Assembly: GCA_017439185.1 (NCBI GenBank)
Contig: JAFRTM010000011.1
Span: 1 to 51,762 of the forward strand
From: Bacteroidales bacterium
Lineage (GTDB): Bacteria > Bacteroidota > Bacteroidia > Bacteroidales > P3
Length of the DNA: 51,762 nt
Reading direction: 5' to 3'
Shown: positions 8,622 to 17,461 of the stretch, in pieces
How the letters are laid out: every line of letters starts with the position of its first letter
Position numbering within the stretch: position 1 is the stretch's first letter
Notes under the pieces: model-generated
What the model saw: the letters and a program-made list of their open reading frames with translations, nothing else
What the model was told of the DNA's origin: nothing
The model's database searches: none
Translations under genes and position numbers: made by a program

Positions 8622-9785
8622 ATGAAAAAAATCGCATTATTCCTGACGTTGGCTCTCCTTACCCTGCCGTTCCTCGGCAAGGCGGAAGAGGCTGACACCG
8701 TTGTGGCGACAGCCGCGGTGTCAGAGTCTCAGACCGAGAGCGAAGAAGAAAATCCGGGCGACATCATTATCGGACACGTGACCGATGCCCATTCGTGGCA
8801 CATGTTCGATATCAAGAAGAAAGACGGTACGGTGCACGCAGTGGCGATACCGTTGCCTATCATCTTGATAAACGACGGGCATCTTGATGTGTTTATGAGC
8901 TCGAAATTTCCTCACGAGAAAGACGCAGAGGGCAACAAGATATACAAAAACTACAATCTTAAAGGAGGCGGATTGGAAAGGGAGCAGATAGTGTGTGTGG
9001 AAGTTGACGCGGCCGGCAATGTGGTAAGAGACGAAGCCGGAAAAGTCATAGAGGGCAAAGCCCCGATAGACCTCTCCATCACCAAGACGGCTGCCGCTAT
9101 CATCATTGCGGTGGTACTCCTGATAGTTATCCTTATGGTGGTGAAGAACCAATACAAGAAACGCGAAGGGAAAGAGCCCAAAGGAATGCAGACACTCATT
9201 GAGTTGCTCATCCTCCACGTGAGAAACGATATAGCAGGACCGATGCTCGGTGCCAAGACCGACAAGTTTTTGCCGTATCTCCTGACGCTCTTCTTCTTCA
9301 TTATATTCTGTAACGTTCTCGGTCTTATACCGTTCTTCCCCGCAGGTGCCAATATCACAGGAAATATTGCGGTAACAGCCATATTGGCGTTCATAACTTT
9401 CTTTATCACCAACCTCTCGGGCAACCGTCACTATTGGAAGGACATCTTCAACACACCGGGAGTGCCTGCATGGTTGAAGATATTCCCTTTGATGCCTGTG
9501 GTGGAGTTGGTTGGAGTGTTTACCAAACCCATAGTTCTCATGATCCGACTTTTCGCCAATATGACAGCAGGTCATATCGTGATACTCGGATTTGTGGTGA
9601 TTATCTTCATCCTCAGCAATCTGTTTGGAACAATGGTAGGAGGAGCGGTGTCGGTGATGAGTGTGCTGTTTAGTGTATTCATCAGTTTGTTGGAGTGCTT
9701 GGTTGCATACATCCAGGCTTATGTATTCACGATGCTGTCGGCTCTCTACATAGGAATGGCAGTGGAAACTCCCGAACACGAATAA
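8622..9785 (+). CDS. atpB: F1Fo ATP synthase subunit a
   Basis: Membrane subunit carrying the proton (or sodium) half-channels of ATP synthase. 387 residues with a signal peptide (MKKIALFLTLALLTLPFLG) and an extracytoplasmic N-terminal region of about 150 residues, usual in Bacteroidota. Then follow about six membrane helices. The essential Arg309 is in MIRLFANMTAGH, and VAYIQAYVFTMLSALYI forms the last helix. The neighbours are unusual: subunit c, b, delta, alpha and gamma genes do not follow. The next genes are a small secreted protein and pgk, so this gene is separated from the rest of the usual atp cluster. Confidence 0.96.
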   Translation: MKKIALFLTLALLTLPFLGKAEEADTVVATAAVSESQTESEEENPGDIIIGHVTDAHSWHMFDIKKKDGTVHAVAIPLPIILINDGHLDVFMSSKFPHEKDAEGNKIYKNYNLKGGGLEREQIVCVEVDAAGNVVRDEAGKVIEGKAPIDLSITKTAAAIIIAVVLLIVILMVVKNQYKKREGKEPKGMQTLIELLILHVRNDIAGPMLGAKTDKFLPYLLTLFFFIIFCNVLGLIPFFPAGANITGNIAVTAILAFITFFITNLSGNRHYWKDIFNTPGVPAWLKIFPLMPVVELVGVFTKPIVLMIRLFANMTAGHIVILGFVVIIFILSNLFGTMVGGAVSVMSVLFSVFISLLECLVAYIQAYVFTMLSALYIGMAVETPEHE

Positions 9786-9807
9786 TAATCAGAAAATAAT
9801 CTGCAAG

Positions 9808-10308
9808 ATGAAAAGGAACATAATAATATTGATATTGATGGTTGCGGTTGTATCGGTAGCCGTAGCGCAGCGTCCCAACCGAAAGGCAGAGCCGGTGACG
9901 GTGAGCAACAACCGTTTTGCAAGTACCGAGCTGATAAAGAAGAACAAGGACTTTATGGGGGATAAGACTAAAAATGAAAAGGACAACGCAACGACAGGAG
10001 CTCAGCGTCATTTCGTGTATATAATAGAAAGTCTCGAAGTAGACGAGAGTGAGGCAATCGATGTGAACATACTTGTAACGGTCAATCCGTCTAACAACAA
10101 GTTGACGGTGAAGGTCACGCCCAGTGAGTCGGGAATGCTGTATGAGTTGATTGATGGCACGCAGGCTTGTTTGGAACACAAACCGCTTCGTGGGCAGAAT
10201 ACCAATATCTCCTTCTCCCGTTACCACGAAGGGGAATATGTGCTGAAGGTGCAGAACGCGGAAGGGAAATATAGCAAATTCAAAATAGTAAAAACAATTA
10301 ATAACTAA
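9808..10308 (+). CDS. Small secreted protein, DUF3244-like
   Basis: 166 residues with a clear signal peptide (IIILILMVAVVSVAVAQ). The C-terminal 80 or so residues form a beta-sandwich-like stretch ending in HEGEYVLKVQNAEGKYSKF. This pattern (G-x-Y-x-L-x-V, then a gap, then F-x-I-V-K) resembles DUF3244 or a reduced T9SS type A end, but the YPNP start of a sorting domain is missing. It is 22 bases after atpB and 11 before pgk, so probably co-transcribed. Function unknown. Confidence 0.7.
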   Translation: MKRNIIILILMVAVVSVAVAQRPNRKAEPVTVSNNRFASTELIKKNKDFMGDKTKNEKDNATTGAQRHFVYIIESLEVDESEAIDVNILVTVNPSNNKLTVKVTPSESGMLYELIDGTQACLEHKPLRGQNTNISFSRYHEGEYVLKVQNAEGKYSKFKIVKTINN

Positions 10309-10319
10309 TATATAGAGCT

Positions 10320-11510
10320 ATGAAGTCGATAAAAGATGTAAATTTTGCCGGAAAAAAGGTTCTGTTGAGAGTGGATTTCAACGTGCCTACCGACGAGTAC
10401 CGGACAATCACCGACGACACTCGTATACGCGAGTCACTCCCTACAATTAAAAAACTTCTTTCAGACGGAGCATCGGTAATACTGATCGCCCACATGGGAC
10501 GTCCGAAGAACGGAGTAGATCCCAAACTCAGTCTCGACCACGTGGCTCAATATCTTGGTTTGTTGCTCAAGCAACAGGTTCTTTTCACTCACGACTTGTT
10601 GGGCGACAAGGTTACCGAGATGGTTAACGCCATGAAGCCGGGCGAGATAATGCTGCTCGAAAACATAAGGTTCTACGAGGGAGAAACCAAAGGCGATGTG
10701 GCACTTGCCGAGCAGTTGGCTAAGTTGGGCGACTGCTATGTGAATGACGCATTTGGAGCAGCTCACCGTGAACACAGTTCCACGGCTGTTATAGCCCGTT
10801 TCTTCCCCAACGACAAATATTTCGGTTTCCTGATGGAGAACGAGATAAAGAATCTGCAGTACCTGCTTGACAAACCCGAGCATCCGTTTACCGCTATCAT
10901 CGGAGGCTCTAAGATTAGCTCTAAGATAGATATATTGTATAACCTTATCCCGAAGGTCGACAATATGATCATCATCGGAGGTATGCGTTATACTTTCACC
11001 AAGGCCATGGGAGGCAAGATAGGAAACAGCATACACGAAGATGACAAGTTGGACACTGCTTTGGAACTTATAAAGAAAATGGACGAGGCAGGCGTGAAAT
11101 ATTACTTGCCTATCGACTGCGTGGTAGTTGACCGTTTTGCCAACGACGCCAATCGTATGATAACCAAAGGAGACGAGATTCCCGATGGTTGGGAGGCAGT
11201 GGACTGCGGTCCCAAGAGCAGCGAACTTTTCCGTGAGGTGATTCTGCAGAGCAAGACTATTCTGTGGAACGGTCCTGCCGGTGTGTTCGAGATGCACAAT
11301 TTTGCCAAAGGTACTAACAATATAGCAAAAGACGTGGCTGAGGCTTGCGGTCACGGTGCATTTGCAGCCATAGGCGGTGGCGACTCTGTCGCTGCAGTCA
11401 AACAGATGCACTTGGCAGACCGTATGAGTTACGTCTCCACAGGTGGCGGAGCAATGCTCGAATACCTGGAAGGCAAACAGCTGCCGGGTATCAAGGCGAT
11501 AATGGAATAG
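10320..11510 (+). CDS. pgk: Phosphoglycerate kinase
   Basis: Glycolytic enzyme: 1,3-bisphosphoglycerate + ADP to 3-phosphoglycerate + ATP. 396 residues, normal length. Landmarks: LRVDFNVPTD at the N-terminus, HMGRP, LENIRFYEGE, AFGAAHREHSS, IIGGSKISSK, NGPAGVFE and GGGDSVAAVKQ near the C-terminus. ATG start. The following radical-SAM gene begins 4 bases after the stop, suggesting one transcript. Confidence 0.98.
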   Translation: MKSIKDVNFAGKKVLLRVDFNVPTDEYRTITDDTRIRESLPTIKKLLSDGASVILIAHMGRPKNGVDPKLSLDHVAQYLGLLLKQQVLFTHDLLGDKVTEMVNAMKPGEIMLLENIRFYEGETKGDVALAEQLAKLGDCYVNDAFGAAHREHSSTAVIARFFPNDKYFGFLMENEIKNLQYLLDKPEHPFTAIIGGSKISSKIDILYNLIPKVDNMIIIGGMRYTFTKAMGGKIGNSIHEDDKLDTALELIKKMDEAGVKYYLPIDCVVVDRFANDANRMITKGDEIPDGWEAVDCGPKSSELFREVILQSKTILWNGPAGVFEMHNFAKGTNNIAKDVAEACGHGAFAAIGGGDSVAAVKQMHLADRMSYVSTGGGAMLEYLEGKQLPGIKAIME

Positions 11511-11514
11511 GGCA

Positions 11515-13329
11515 ATGGCTCATTTCCTGCCAATAACAGCAGACGAGGTTAAACGCCTCGGATGGGACATGGTCGATATAGTGGTCGTTTCGGGCGATGC
11601 CTATATCGACCATCCTTCATTTGGTACGGCTGTGATAGGCAGGGTTTTGGAAGCCGACGGCTTTCGGGTGGCTATATTGCCACAGCCTAATTGGCGTGAC
11701 GATCTGCGTGACTTCCGCAAGTTCGGGAAACCGAGACTGTTCTTCGGTGTTACATCGGGTGTTATGGACTCGATGGTGAACCATTACACTGCAGCCCGTC
11801 GTTTACGGCATGACGATGCATATACGCCGGGAGGTGCTTATGGATTCAGACCCGACTATGCAACATACGTGTATGCCCGTATATTGAAGGAGATTTATCC
11901 CGAAACTTCCGTGGTGATAGGTGGAATAGAAGCTTCGATGAGAAGGTTGGCTCATTATGACTATTGGTCAGACACTCTGAAGCCGTCGATACTTGCCGAA
12001 TGTTCTGCCGACTTGTTAGTATATGGTATGGCAGAACGGACGATGTTGCAGATAGCGCAAATGCTTGACGGGGGAGCCTCTGTCGAGGATTTAAGGGAAC
12101 TTCCGCAAGTGGCATATATCACAAAGGATTATATTCCAACCAAAGACGCTATAGGATTGCATCCCTATGAAGAGTGTAAGCGTTCCAAGCGCAGTCAGGC
12201 AGAGAACTTTCATATAGTGGAGACCGAGTCCAACATAGTGGAACAACATGTGCTGTTTCAGCGTCACGGTGACAGGACTGTGGTGGTTAATCCCTCGTTG
12301 GAACCTATGACAACCGAGGAGTTGGACCATAGCTTTGATTTACCGTACATGAGACAGCCTCATCCGAAGTACAAAAAGCGTGGGACTATTCCGGCGTTTG
12401 AGATGATACGCAATTCGGTGAATATTCATCGGGGCTGCTTTGGCGGTTGCTCGTTCTGTACGATATCGGCGCATCAGGGCAAACAGGTGGTAAGCCGTAG
12501 CGAGGAGTCTATAATTCAAGAAGTCCGTCAAGTGGTGGAGGCTCCCGATTTCAACGGAACTATAACCGATCTAGGAGGTCCGTCGGCAAATATGTATGGT
12601 ATGAGCGGCAAAGACAAAACCATTTGCCGCAAGTGCAAACGTTTCAGTTGTATCTATCCCTCGCGATGCAAGAATCTGCAGTGCGACCATCGCAGACTTC
12701 TTGATTTGTATAAGAAAGTGGAGGCTCTACCCGGGGTAAAACATCTCTATATTGGCAGCGGAATACGCTGTGACCTTTTCTATGACGACAATCACGGGTA
12801 TGACTATTTCCGCCAAGTGGTGCTGCGCCATGCCAGTGGACGTCTGAAGGTAGCTCCCGAACATACTTCTGATAAGGTGTTGAAACTGATGCGCAAGCCT
12901 TCCTTCGACTTGTTTGTGAAGACCAAGCGAGACTTCTCCAAGATATGTGCAGATGCAGGGGTTCGTTATCAGTTGATACCTTATTTTATATCAAGCCATC
13001 CGGGATGTACGGTGGCGGATATGGCTGATCTGGCGGTGCAGATGAAACGCTTGGGTTACCGTCTTGAGCAGATACAGGACTTCACGCCTACTCCGATGAC
13101 CCTTTCTACCGAGATGTACTACACAGGCATAAATCCCGACACGATGGAACCTGTGTTTGTGGAGACTGACCCTAGGCGAAAAAAAGAACAAAACCTTATG
13201 TTTTTTGCCTACAAGCCCGAGAACCGTCAGCCTATAACCCAGATTCTGCGCCGTACTCATAACGAGCGTTATTTGTCTGAACTTTTCGATAAGGTTCCGT
13301 TCCGCTCTACGCCCAAACGAAAATATTAA
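11515..13329 (+). CDS. YgiQ family radical SAM protein
   Basis: 604 residues, typical of YgiQ (UPF0313). The radical-SAM cluster motif is C-x3-C-x2-C: Cys308, Cys312 and Cys315 in RGCFGGCSFCTIS. The N-terminal half has the family's cobalamin-binding-like fold (VSGDAYIDHPSFGTAVIGR), and a second Cys set (CRKCKRFSCIYPSRCKNLQC) follows at about 365-385. The C-terminus contains LKVAPEHTSDKVL and the QDFTPTPMTLST motif. The substrate of YgiQ proteins is not firmly known. ATG start, 4 bases after pgk. Confidence 0.95.
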   Translation: MAHFLPITADEVKRLGWDMVDIVVVSGDAYIDHPSFGTAVIGRVLEADGFRVAILPQPNWRDDLRDFRKFGKPRLFFGVTSGVMDSMVNHYTAARRLRHDDAYTPGGAYGFRPDYATYVYARILKEIYPETSVVIGGIEASMRRLAHYDYWSDTLKPSILAECSADLLVYGMAERTMLQIAQMLDGGASVEDLRELPQVAYITKDYIPTKDAIGLHPYEECKRSKRSQAENFHIVETESNIVEQHVLFQRHGDRTVVVNPSLEPMTTEELDHSFDLPYMRQPHPKYKKRGTIPAFEMIRNSVNIHRGCFGGCSFCTISAHQGKQVVSRSEESIIQEVRQVVEAPDFNGTITDLGGPSANMYGMSGKDKTICRKCKRFSCIYPSRCKNLQCDHRRLLDLYKKVEALPGVKHLYIGSGIRCDLFYDDNHGYDYFRQVVLRHASGRLKVAPEHTSDKVLKLMRKPSFDLFVKTKRDFSKICADAGVRYQLIPYFISSHPGCTVADMADLAVQMKRLGYRLEQIQDFTPTPMTLSTEMYYTGINPDTMEPVFVETDPRRKKEQNLMFFAYKPENRQPITQILRRTHNERYLSELFDKVPFRSTPKRKY

Positions 13330-13347
13330 CATTTAACACATAAAATT

Positions 13348-13746
13348 ATGAACGAACAACAGCAAGATCCTCAAGGTTCCAATCAGCAGCAGGAACAGGT
13401 GAAATTCGAACTCTACCAGAAACATTATAACGAGCAGGATTTCTGGTCCAAGATGAAGCGTTATGCAAAAATAGCAGGATACAAGGTAGCCGAATTGGCC
13501 CTTCAGCTCTACTATGCTATGCAAAGTCCAAATACTCCGGCTTGGGCCAAAGGGGTAATCGCAGGAGCTCTTGGCTATTTTATCTTGCCGGTGGACCTTG
13601 TGCCCGATGTGGCTCCTGCTGTAGGATTCCTCGATGATTTCGGCGTGCTCACGGCTGCAGTAATAACTATTGCAGCCCAGATTACTCCCGAAATCAAAAA
13701 GCGTGCGGCTGAGAAATTGGCTGAGTGGTTCAAAAAACCCGAATAA
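13348..13746 (+). CDS. DUF1232 (YkvA-like) small membrane protein
   Basis: 132 residues. A Gln-rich N-terminus (QQQDPQGSNQQQEQ) is followed by a helix and the DUF1232 core LGYFILPVDLVPDVAPAVGF plus LDDFGVLTAAV, about residues 75-110. This is probably two short membrane helices joined by an acidic turn. Function of the family is unknown. It ends the + run and faces the feo genes convergently, with only 24 bases between the stops. Confidence 0.88.
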   Translation: MNEQQQDPQGSNQQQEQVKFELYQKHYNEQDFWSKMKRYAKIAGYKVAELALQLYYAMQSPNTPAWAKGVIAGALGYFILPVDLVPDVAPAVGFLDDFGVLTAAVITIAAQITPEIKKRAAEKLAEWFKKPE

Positions 13747-13770
13747 ACGATTCGACTTCGTTAGGGGCGA

Positions 13771-13959
13771 TTACCTATCGAAGTTGTGCATTTTATCAGA
13801 ACGGCTGTGACAATGATTGTTGCAGCATGAACAATTGCCCTTGATTTGGCAGTTTGTGCATTCGTTGTCTTTGTTGCGTAGGGTGTGTAAAAGTGCGCGA
13901 AGCGAGACACTTACCGCAACGGCAATTATCAGAACCACTATTGCCAATTGTACGGTCAT
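13771..13959 (-). CDS. FeoB-associated Cys-rich membrane protein
   Basis: 62 residues from ATG 13959. One N-terminal membrane helix (VQLAIVVLIIAVAVSVSL) is followed by a cytoplasmic Cys/His tail: C-x2-C near residue 34, CSCC near 43, then HCH. This matches the small Cys-rich proteins encoded after feoB. Its ATG overlaps the feoB stop by four bases (ATGA, 13956-13959), so translation is probably coupled. Longer in-frame starts upstream lie inside feoB and are not credible. Confidence 0.85.
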   Translation of the reverse strand: MTVQLAIVVLIIAVAVSVSLRALLHTLRNKDNECTNCQIKGNCSCCNNHCHSRSDKMHNFDR

Positions 13960-16379
13960 ATTATTAGCGTTGCTATTTGGTAGAACAGGGTGCTTGCGAT
14001 CCAGGCTAGTGTGATGGTGTAACCCACTGTGAATAACGCCCATTTCCATTTTCCGCTCTCGTTCTTTATGGCCACTATTGTGCTTATGCACGGCATGTAG
14101 AGCAGTATGAATATAAGCATGGAAGCGGCAGAGAGGGGAGTCATATTGTTGGATACCAGTTTCGCAATATGCAACTCGGAATCGTCATCGTCGCTTATTT
14201 CGTCTGCCGATGAGGCGTACATTACTCCCATTGTGCTTGCTACAATCTCTTTGGCGGTAATGCCTGCAAGGAGCGACACACTTTGCCTCCAGTCAAATCC
14301 ACAAGGTTTCATCACGGGTTCAATGGTTTTTCCAACCACGCCGAGGCAGGAGTGCTCCAACTGCTCTTGGGAGGTGGAATATTTTTCGTTGTGGGGGAAA
14401 TAGCCCAAGGCCCATACTATGACGCTGGCGGCGAGAATGATAGTGGCCATCTTGCGAAGGTATTCTTTGCCTTTCTCCCATGTGTGGCGTAACACCGACT
14501 TGGCAGTGGGTAGCCGATAGGGTGGGAGTTCCATCACAAACGGCAGGCTGTCGCCTTTTACTATCCAGCGGCTGAAGAGTTTGGCCAGCAATATCGCCAT
14601 TATCAGTCCTCCGACATAGAGTCCCATCAATATCAAGGCAGCGTAACGGTTGAAAAAAGCCGAGATAAGTATCACGTATGTGGGAATCCTTGCCGAGCAA
14701 CTCATCATAGGTATCACCAACATGGTGAGCAGTCGGCTTTTGCGGTCTTCGATGGTGCGGGTTGCCATGATGGCAGGTACATTGCAGCCAAATCCCATAA
14801 TCATGGGAATGAAACTCTTGCCGTGAAGCCCCATACGGTGCATCATCTTGTCCATGATGAAAGCGGCTCGAGCCATATATCCGCTGTCTTCCATAAGTGA
14901 TATGAAAAGGTAGAGGATCAGTATATTGGGCAGAAAGACTATCACACTGCCTACTCCGCTGATTATGCCATCAACCAAGAGGCTGCGTAATGGACCTTCG
15001 TCCATGGCGTTGGTTACCAAGTCTCCGAACCATGCGAATAGGCTGTCGATCCAGTCCATTGGGTATTGTCCAAGTGCGAAGGTGCAGAAGAAGGTGACGA
15101 ACATGAGCAGAAGGAAGATAGGATAACCCAACCAGCGATGAGTCACAATTGCGTCTATTCGGTCTGTGGCGTGGTGAAGTGATTTCTTGCTGTTTTTCTT
15201 ATAGCATTCGGCAAGGGCTCCACGAATGTATGCGTATTTTGCATCGGTGATGGCGCTTTCTATGTCTTCGGCGTCTTGGGCTATGTCAACTTTATGCCCT
15301 TTGTCGTCGCTTTCAACAAGGCGTTTCCCGCAGTTCTTTTTGTATTCTTCGGCAATCGTGTTGCGCATCTTGATGACGCTCCCGTCAGGGTCGTGGAGGT
15401 TTGCATAGCCCTCAAACAGTTTGTCGTTTTCGAGCAATTTGATGCTGAGGAATCGCGTCGAAAGTTGGTCGCTGAATCCGTGGTTGTATAGTTCTGTGCG
15501 TAATTGTGCAATATAGTGCTCGAGTTTGGGGCCATGGTTTACGTGTATGTGGCGAGTCTTCTTGTCTGTGCCTTCAAATACCGATATTATGGTGTTGAAC
15601 AGGTTGTCGATACCATCGCCGTTACGTCCGGTGGTAGGCACTATGTGCATTCCCAAAAGGGTGCTGAGTTGCTCTATGTCGAGGGTGTCCCCACTTCGTT
15701 GCACCTCGTCGTACATGTTCAGAGCCATCACCATCGTGATGTCCATGTCTATGAGCTGAGTGGTGAGGTAGAGGTTGCGCTGCAGGTTGGTGCCGTCCAC
15801 CACGTTGAGTATAATGTCAGGATTCTTCTCTATTATGTGTTTGCGCACATAGAGTTCCTCGGGCGAGTATGCACTGAGGGAATATGTCCCCGGCAAATCT
15901 ACCAGGTTGAAGGTGTATCCTCCAAATGTGAATGTCCCTACCTTCTCATCTACGGTTACTCCGCTGTAGTTCCCTACTCGCTCGTGGGCATGAGCAGCTA
16001 CGTTGAATATGGTGGTTTTTCCGCAGTTGGGATTTCCCACTAACGCCACATTGATTACCCTGCCACGCTCTTCGGCTATATGGTGCATTGCGTCGCAGTC
16101 GGGGACGTCAATGCTGCGGTAGTCGTCGTGGTTCACGATTTCCTCTTCGGCTTCGTCTTCACCTACGATTTCTATTCTTGAGGCATCGCTGCGTCGTAGC
16201 GATACTTCAAAGTTCATTATCCGGTATTTTATGGGGTCGTTGAGTGGGGCGTTCATTACGGCTTCGACCGACACTCCTTTTATGAATCCCATCTCTATTA
16301 TGCGCTTGCGGAAGGCTCCGTGTCCGCAAACTCTTACCACTACACCAGTCTTACCTGTTTGTAAATCAGATAATAGCAT
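13956..16379 (-). CDS. feoB: Ferrous iron transporter, FeoA-FeoB fusion
   Basis: Inner-membrane GTPase-coupled Fe(II) importer. 807 residues: a FeoA SH3-like domain at 1-75 (GHGAFRKRIIEMGFIKG), then a G domain with GNPNCGKT at 115-122, a switch II DLPG at 161-164 and NMYD as the G4 motif. A helical GDI region and the membrane part follow, with FIPMIMGFGCNVPAIMATR and SARIPTYVIL (the conserved Cys and gate motifs). The FeoA fusion is usual in Bacteroidota, so a separate feoA is not needed. ATG 16379 follows a TACTTTTG box at short distance. The Cys-rich partner overlaps at the 3' end. Confidence 0.97.
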   Translation of the reverse strand: MLLSDLQTGKTGVVVRVCGHGAFRKRIIEMGFIKGVSVEAVMNAPLNDPIKYRIMNFEVSLRRSDASRIEIVGEDEAEEEIVNHDDYRSIDVPDCDAMHHIAEERGRVINVALVGNPNCGKTTIFNVAAHAHERVGNYSGVTVDEKVGTFTFGGYTFNLVDLPGTYSLSAYSPEELYVRKHIIEKNPDIILNVVDGTNLQRNLYLTTQLIDMDITMVMALNMYDEVQRSGDTLDIEQLSTLLGMHIVPTTGRNGDGIDNLFNTIISVFEGTDKKTRHIHVNHGPKLEHYIAQLRTELYNHGFSDQLSTRFLSIKLLENDKLFEGYANLHDPDGSVIKMRNTIAEEYKKNCGKRLVESDDKGHKVDIAQDAEDIESAITDAKYAYIRGALAECYKKNSKKSLHHATDRIDAIVTHRWLGYPIFLLLMFVTFFCTFALGQYPMDWIDSLFAWFGDLVTNAMDEGPLRSLLVDGIISGVGSVIVFLPNILILYLFISLMEDSGYMARAAFIMDKMMHRMGLHGKSFIPMIMGFGCNVPAIMATRTIEDRKSRLLTMLVIPMMSCSARIPTYVILISAFFNRYAALILMGLYVGGLIMAILLAKLFSRWIVKGDSLPFVMELPPYRLPTAKSVLRHTWEKGKEYLRKMATIILAASVIVWALGYFPHNEKYSTSQEQLEHSCLGVVGKTIEPVMKPCGFDWRQSVSLLAGITAKEIVASTMGVMYASSADEISDDDDSELHIAKLVSNNMTPLSAASMLIFILLYMPCISTIVAIKNESGKWKWALFTVGYTITLAWIASTLFYQIATLII

Positions 16380-16406
16380 GTTTCTTTATGAGAATATTCC
16401 AATTTG

Positions 16407-16414
16407 CAAAAGTA
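16407..16414 (-). promoter_or_regulatory. -7 box for feoAB
   Basis: TACTTTTG read on the minus strand, 28 bases before the feoB ATG, matches TAnnTTTG. I did not find a convincing -33 element. No obvious iron-box palindrome was seen. Confidence 0.45.
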
Positions 16415-16465
16415 GTAACATTTTTTATTCCCCGCAATCACTAATACTAGGTATTTATATATAAT

Positions 16466-16499
16466 AACAAAAGCATCGCAACACAATTGCTGCGATGCT
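16466..16499 (-). terminator. Terminator of the outer-membrane barrel gene
   Basis: A perfect 9-bp stem AGCATCGCA / TGCGATGCT is followed on the minus strand by TTTTGTTATT. It lies 23 bases after the barrel gene stop and in front of feoAB. Confidence 0.75.
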
Positions 16500-16521
16500 C
16501 TCTATCTTTCAACCTTTAAGG

Positions 16522-17316
16522 TTACCTTCTTCTGTAGCTGCTGCGGTTGTAGCGTGCCTTCTCGTTGATGGGGATGTTGAATCCAGCCGAAAGCATCACG
16601 GTCATTAGATTACCGCCTGGGACTTCGATTTTATAGTTCGAGTTTCCTGTTTGTTCTTGTTCTATCTTTCTTATAGCATCTTCTTCTGGTCTCAACGGTA
16701 TAAATCCATAGTCGAACACCAAGTCAAGCATCAAGTGGCGGTAGTGGTATCCAACCGATACTAAAAGGTTGGCATCGAAACGGTTTACAAACGAGAAAGA
16801 GTTGCGGGCACTTTTGTCGTCGGTGCCATAGTTGTCGTTGTTGGCGTTAACTTGAGGATTGTACGGAGTAATAGTACGCCAGCGGTATTTTCCATATACG
16901 CCAGCGCTGAATGCCGGTCCGAACAAAATGTTCACATAGTGTCCCGCGTGTTTTACCGGCATTTCGAATTTGAATCCCAGCAACACAGGCACTTGAGCAT
17001 AGTAGTTATGGTAAAATCCTTCCCTGATTGACAGTTCGTTCTCGTATTTAAATAGTTCCTGGAAGTTTCCGCCTCTGCGGGTAAAATTAACCCCAAATTG
17101 GAGGTAGAGATTTGTGTTCCATGCAATTTTTGCATTTTCAAAACCGTAATCAACATAGATTCCGGCAAAGCCTCCGAGTATGGGTGAGGTGCTGCTGATA
17201 TCGTCGTGAATCATGGATACTCCGGCACCTGCTTTGGCTCCCCAGCGGGCCCATTGGGCATTGGCCACACCGATTGTGGCTGTGAGGAGGGTCAATATGA
17301 GAAGTATTTTCTTCAT
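16522..17316 (-). CDS. Outer-membrane beta-barrel protein, PorT-like
   Basis: 264 residues with a signal peptide (KKILLILTLLTATIGVANAQ). Alternating aromatic strands follow: WGAKAGAGVSMI, LYLQFGVNFTRRGG, YYAQVPVLLGFKFEMP, VNILFGPAFSAGVYG and VMLSAGFNIPI. This is the pattern of the PorT/OMP_b-brl_2 families. The motif YYAQVPVLLGFK is characteristic of these small eight-strand barrels. It ends basic (RYNRSSYRRR) rather than in an aromatic beta-signal, which is slightly odd. Specific function unknown; true PorT is a type IX secretion component, but this cannot be claimed from sequence alone. Confidence 0.82.
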   Translation of the reverse strand: MKKILLILTLLTATIGVANAQWARWGAKAGAGVSMIHDDISSTSPILGGFAGIYVDYGFENAKIAWNTNLYLQFGVNFTRRGGNFQELFKYENELSIREGFYHNYYAQVPVLLGFKFEMPVKHAGHYVNILFGPAFSAGVYGKYRWRTITPYNPQVNANNDNYGTDDKSARNSFSFVNRFDANLLVSVGYHYRHLMLDLVFDYGFIPLRPEEDAIRKIEQEQTGNSNYKIEVPGGNLMTVMLSAGFNIPINEKARYNRSSYRRR

Positions 17317-17375
17317 TAATTTTCAGTTAATTCTGTCATCTTTTGCTAAGATGCATTATATGCAGAAAGAATATG

Positions 17376-17383
17376 CAAAGATA
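17376..17383 (-). promoter_or_regulatory. -7 box for the outer-membrane barrel gene
   Basis: TATCTTTG read on the minus strand, 60 bases before the barrel ATG at 17316. The -33 element is not clear. Confidence 0.5.
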
Positions 17384-17461
17384 CGAACTTTTCTTTAATA
17401 CGGGCTAATTTTTGTGTAATATTTTTTAACATCTATTGTTAAGATGTTATATATTAGTATT

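Noticed and set aside
13747-13800. Shared terminator between the convergent DUF1232 and feo genes
   Set aside because: Only a weak 7-bp pairing (GACTTCG / CGAAGTT) with a long loop and no T run was found.
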